A stretch of DNA of 64,000 nt. Source: an uncultured Opitutia bacterium (GTDB taxonomy: Bacteria > Verrucomicrobiota > Verrucomicrobiia > Opitutales > UBA953). The DNA lies in NCBI GenBank assembly GCA_903855995.1, contig CAIOAN010000010.1, positions 28,646 to 92,645 on the forward strand, in the 5' to 3' direction. Under the pieces are notes generated by a model. It was not told the origin of the DNA and ran no database searches. It was given only the letters and a program-made list of their open reading frames with translations. Shown one piece after another: positions 61,668-64,000 of the stretch (its first letter is position 1; each line of letters opens with the position of its first letter). The translations under genes were made by a program, and so were the position numbers.

Positions 61668-62323
61668 TGAATCGCGATGACTTTATCGAAATCAGACGCA
61701 CCCAGGCCATCAAAGGACTCGAAATCCCCCCCCAGGTCCGTCGTGTAAATGATCACGCGCGCTGGCAGGCCGGTCGAGGTGGAGATCGCCTGGATGTCCG
61801 GCGGTATTGAATCGGAGCCTGCGCCGACGTTGATATTCTTAATCGTGCCAGTGCTATCGGTGTCGAAGATGATGCGAATGTGGCGATTATTGAAGCGATC
61901 CACCAAGAGGCTGTTATCGTTGAAATTAGCGAAATCCTCGAAGTCATTCTTGCCGAAGGCGCAGAACTCTTCGGCGTTCTTATTCAGCGCCTTCCGATCG
62001 GTGGTCGAGAGAGCCAGACCCGTCGGGGAACGACCAGAGAGGGCTTTCACGAACTTCAGATTGGTCGAGGGGTCCTCCATATAGTAGAGGGTGTCTTGGG
62101 TGGTATCGTAAGATGCGCCGATATTCGGAAAGTAGCCGTAAACCTGTTTATAGCGGGTGACCCCGGTCGCCCACTGGGAAAAAGCGGTCTGGGCATCGGC
62201 ATGGCGGGCCTGCTTGCGCACGCCGGAAATGGCGGGGAAGATCATGGCGGCCAGAATGCCGATAATTGAAATCACGGTGAGTAATTCAATCAGAGTGAAA
62301 CCTGCGCGACGACGGGAGGGCAT
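61664..62323 (-). CDS. Type II secretion pseudopilin (PulG-like)
   Basis: 219 residues. Prepilin signal RRAGFTLIELLTVISIIGILAA with Glu at +5 after cleavage. The typical extended helix IFPAISGVRKQARHADAQTAFSQW follows, then a globular part with DTDSTGTIKNINVGAGSD. It is the first gene of the four-gene minus-strand prepilin operon, with overlapping or 9-bp spacing. The secretion machinery genes are not in the window. Probable role in a type II-like export system or thin pilus. Confidence 0.82.
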   Translation of the reverse strand: MPSRRRAGFTLIELLTVISIIGILAAMIFPAISGVRKQARHADAQTAFSQWATGVTRYKQVYGYFPNIGASYDTTQDTLYYMEDPSTNLKFVKALSGRSPTGLALSTTDRKALNKNAEEFCAFGKNDFEDFANFNDNSLLVDRFNNRHIRIIFDTDSTGTIKNINVGAGSDSIPPDIQAISTSTGLPARVIIYTTDLGGDFESFDGLGASDFDKVIAIQ

Positions 62324-62386
62324 GGGAAAACGGGGATAGATTGGGGGAATGACATTCTACGGCCGAGGTTAAGGGGTTGAACAGTC

Positions 62387-62409
62387 AAAAAAGGGGCCGC
62401 AGGCGCCCT
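62387..62409 (-). terminator. Terminator after the antiporter gene
   Basis: On the minus strand AGGGCGCC-TGC-GGCCCCT with one bulged C is followed by six T. It begins 9 nt after the antiporter stop. Confidence 0.75.
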
Positions 62410-62417
62410 CGCCCACC

Positions 62418-63788
62418 CTATCGAAAGCACAAAAAACAGCCAATCGCCACCAAGGTTGGCCCGATCGCCCAGAACAGCAGGCGCCCAGGCGACACGCCAC
62501 CAGCAAACCACGGGGCGAGAATCGATTGGCCGGCAGGGTTCGGGGCGTTGGCGATGACCGTCAGGCCACCACCCGCCAAGGCCCCTGCCATCACCGCATG
62601 CCTTAAAGCTTCAGCCTCAGGCCGAGCCAAGGCCGCGACCTGCGATGCCAAATAGGTGACGGCGGCGTTATCATTGAAAGACGTCAGCACCGTCGAGAGC
62701 CCCAAGAGAGCAAATTCATCCAAGCGACCCAACAAGGGCGAGATCCACCAGCCTTGCACTCCGCCTAGGACGACCAGCCCCGCCAGAAAGAAACCGACCA
62801 ACAAGGGCCCGCGCAGCCTCAGGCCACTCTGCCACTTCGGCGTGGCCACGGTGAAAGCGAGAAAGGCCAGGAAGCCGCCCAGCATCAAACCGAGGTGATG
62901 CCCGGAGAGCATGAAGACCGTCCAACCCATGAACATCAGATGCACCGCGGTCACCCCGAGAGGCACGGCATCCCCTTCATCCCTCGCCGCCGGCCCGACG
63001 GAGAGCGAGGCCAGCTCCCGCCGGAAAATCCACCCGTAGGAAAGATTGGAAATCAGGATGGCCGACAACGAGGCGACGCCGAAATGCCCGAAGACTTCCT
63101 TCAACCCCCAGCCCCACTTGGCCGCGACCATGACGAGCGGCGGCGCCGCAAAATGTGTCAGTGCCCCGCCGACGGAGATATTGACGAACAACAAGGCGAG
63201 GGTCGCGTAAGCCAGCCGGTCCGAGGGTTTCAGGCTGTAAAAACGGGCTGAAAGCAACATCGCCGCGATGGTCATCGCCGCCGGCTCGGTAATCAACGAG
63301 CCGAGCAAAGGGGCGAGCGTCAGCAAGACGAACCACTGCGCACGCGCCGAGCCGCCGAACCATCGGGCCACGACCCCGAGCCAGGCCGCGGCGAGCCTCA
63401 TGACAGGCCGCGACGCCGCCATGACCATGATCACGAAGACGAAAACTGGTTCGATGAACTTCGACGGCCCGGACGGCGCTCCGCCGGCGTAATCGCCGGT
63501 CTCGACATAGCGGCACGCGAAAACCCACCCCTTCCCCGGCCAGCAGCTCAAAGCTGCGAAAAGAATAAACGCCCAAATCCCGAAGACTGCTTCGACCTCT
63601 CCCAACAGATGCAGCAGCGCCGCCCGCCGCGGCGCCGTCGCCTCCACGCGCTGCGCCGCGCGCGCGAGCTTCGGAGCAAGAAACGCATGGACGACGGCGC
63701 TCAGAAATATCCCCGTGCCGGCCCAGAGGAAAGAATCCCCAACGACCGCCGCCGCGAGTTCCGACCAAAGTCCTGGGTGCGCGGGCAT
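62418..63788 (-). CDS. Putative Na+/H+ antiporter (DUF1504-like)
   Basis: 456 residues from ATG 63788; a TTG four codons earlier (63800) is an alternative. About 11 hydrophobic segments. Family-like features are the LITEPAAMTIAAMLLSARFY helix, SVGGALTHFAAPPLVMVA, and the symmetric LTSFNDNAAVTYLASQV with ANAPNPAGQSILAPWF. TEPAAMT and FNDNA placed in two inverted halves resemble the NhaD/ion transporter superfamily. It likely exchanges Na+ for H+ at the inner membrane. A terminator follows immediately. Substrate is by family only. Confidence 0.82.
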   Translation of the reverse strand: MPAHPGLWSELAAAVVGDSFLWAGTGIFLSAVVHAFLAPKLARAAQRVEATAPRRAALLHLLGEVEAVFGIWAFILFAALSCWPGKGWVFACRYVETGDYAGGAPSGPSKFIEPVFVFVIMVMAASRPVMRLAAAWLGVVARWFGGSARAQWFVLLTLAPLLGSLITEPAAMTIAAMLLSARFYSLKPSDRLAYATLALLFVNISVGGALTHFAAPPLVMVAAKWGWGLKEVFGHFGVASLSAILISNLSYGWIFRRELASLSVGPAARDEGDAVPLGVTAVHLMFMGWTVFMLSGHHLGLMLGGFLAFLAFTVATPKWQSGLRLRGPLLVGFFLAGLVVLGGVQGWWISPLLGRLDEFALLGLSTVLTSFNDNAAVTYLASQVAALARPEAEALRHAVMAGALAGGGLTVIANAPNPAGQSILAPWFAGGVSPGRLLFWAIGPTLVAIGCFLCFR

Positions 63789-63839
63789 GCCCCACCCCAA
63801 GGACTTCCCTCCCCTTTGGCAACCTCAGCCGAAGCGCGA

Positions 63840-64000
63840 CTACTTAGCTGGCGTGGGCGCGACGTCGGGGCGGGCACCGCCGAGGGCTTTCACGAGGTCG
63901 ACCTGCGCGCCGAGGCGGTCGAGGCGCACGCGGGCGATAGCTACCTGCGATTCGGCGAGTAGCCGGCGGGCGGCCAGAAACTCCATCGGGGCGGCCTGGC
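63840..64000 (-). CDS. C-terminal end of a TolC/NodT-type outer membrane efflux protein (partial)
   Basis: Only the last 52 codons are in the window, reading in from the right edge. MEFLAARRLLAESQVAIARV and DRLGAQVDLVKALGG match the end of the outer-membrane-factor repeat, where a long helix ends with KALGGG. TAG stop is at 63840-63842. It would be the outer membrane channel of an RND or ABC efflux pump, whose other genes must lie to the right. Confidence 0.75.
   Translation of the reverse strand, partial: QAAPMEFLAARRLLAESQVAIARVRLDRLGAQVDLVKALGGARPDVAPTPAK

Overview
The window looks like a chromosome segment of a high-GC member of the Verrucomicrobiota, probably near the Opitutales. The evidence is the gene content: two giant PVC-type membrane-bound dehydrogenases with heme c and HEAT repeats, DUF1080, DUF6807 (PmoA-like), DUF3500 and YHYH proteins, many small secreted SGNH and alpha/beta hydrolases, a very large autotransporter-type adhesin, and prepilin genes resembling the Verru_Chthon cassette. 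The taxon is inferred from gene families only; there is no rRNA gene here.

Layout. 1-8.55 kb: 5' part of a giant surface adhesin on the minus strand. 8.85-14.1 kb: minus-strand carbohydrate genes, a beta-propeller glycosidase with an SGNH esterase, then a tight idonate/gluconate set (two dehydrogenases and a GntP permease). 14.2-14.93 kb: a RAYT (REP-associated tyrosine transposase) gene bracketed by REP hairpins. 14.97-31.4 kb: mostly secreted catabolic genes (gluconolactonase, PVC dehydrogenases, DUF6807, aldo/keto reductase, YHYH protein, SGNH pair, alpha/beta hydrolase). 31.6-54.3 kb: core genes (alaS, nadK, ABC-F, menD, lepB, lepA, fabD, purH, parB, mnmA, menG, tRNA-Arg) with a few secreted proteins between. 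54.5-57.4 kb: kamA, a fatty acid hydroxylase-like protein and DUF1080. 57.7-58.7 kb: accA. 58.7-62.3 kb: four overlapping prepilin genes. 62.4-64 kb: a putative Na+/H+ antiporter and the 3' end of a TolC/NodT-type outer membrane efflux gene.

Working together: the lactonase next to the idonate/gluconate dehydrogenases and GntP suggests periplasmic sugar-acid release and uptake. The many signal-peptide proteins fit a polysaccharide-degrading lifestyle. menD and menG indicate menaquinone respiration, into which the cytochrome-type dehydrogenases may feed.

The most unusual layer is intergenic. Almost every gap carries structured repeats. There are REP/REPIN elements of two subfamilies (A and B) that start with a GTAG-containing foot and show compensatory stem changes. 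There are two longer imperfect palindrome families (C and D), some with REPINs nested in their loops. There is a 54-bp near-perfect palindrome after menD, and long perfect inverted repeats that include stop codons (purH, ABC-F). Many gene leaders are C/T-rich and lack a Shine-Dalgarno sequence. The RAYT at 14.4 kb is the natural candidate to mobilise the A/B elements.
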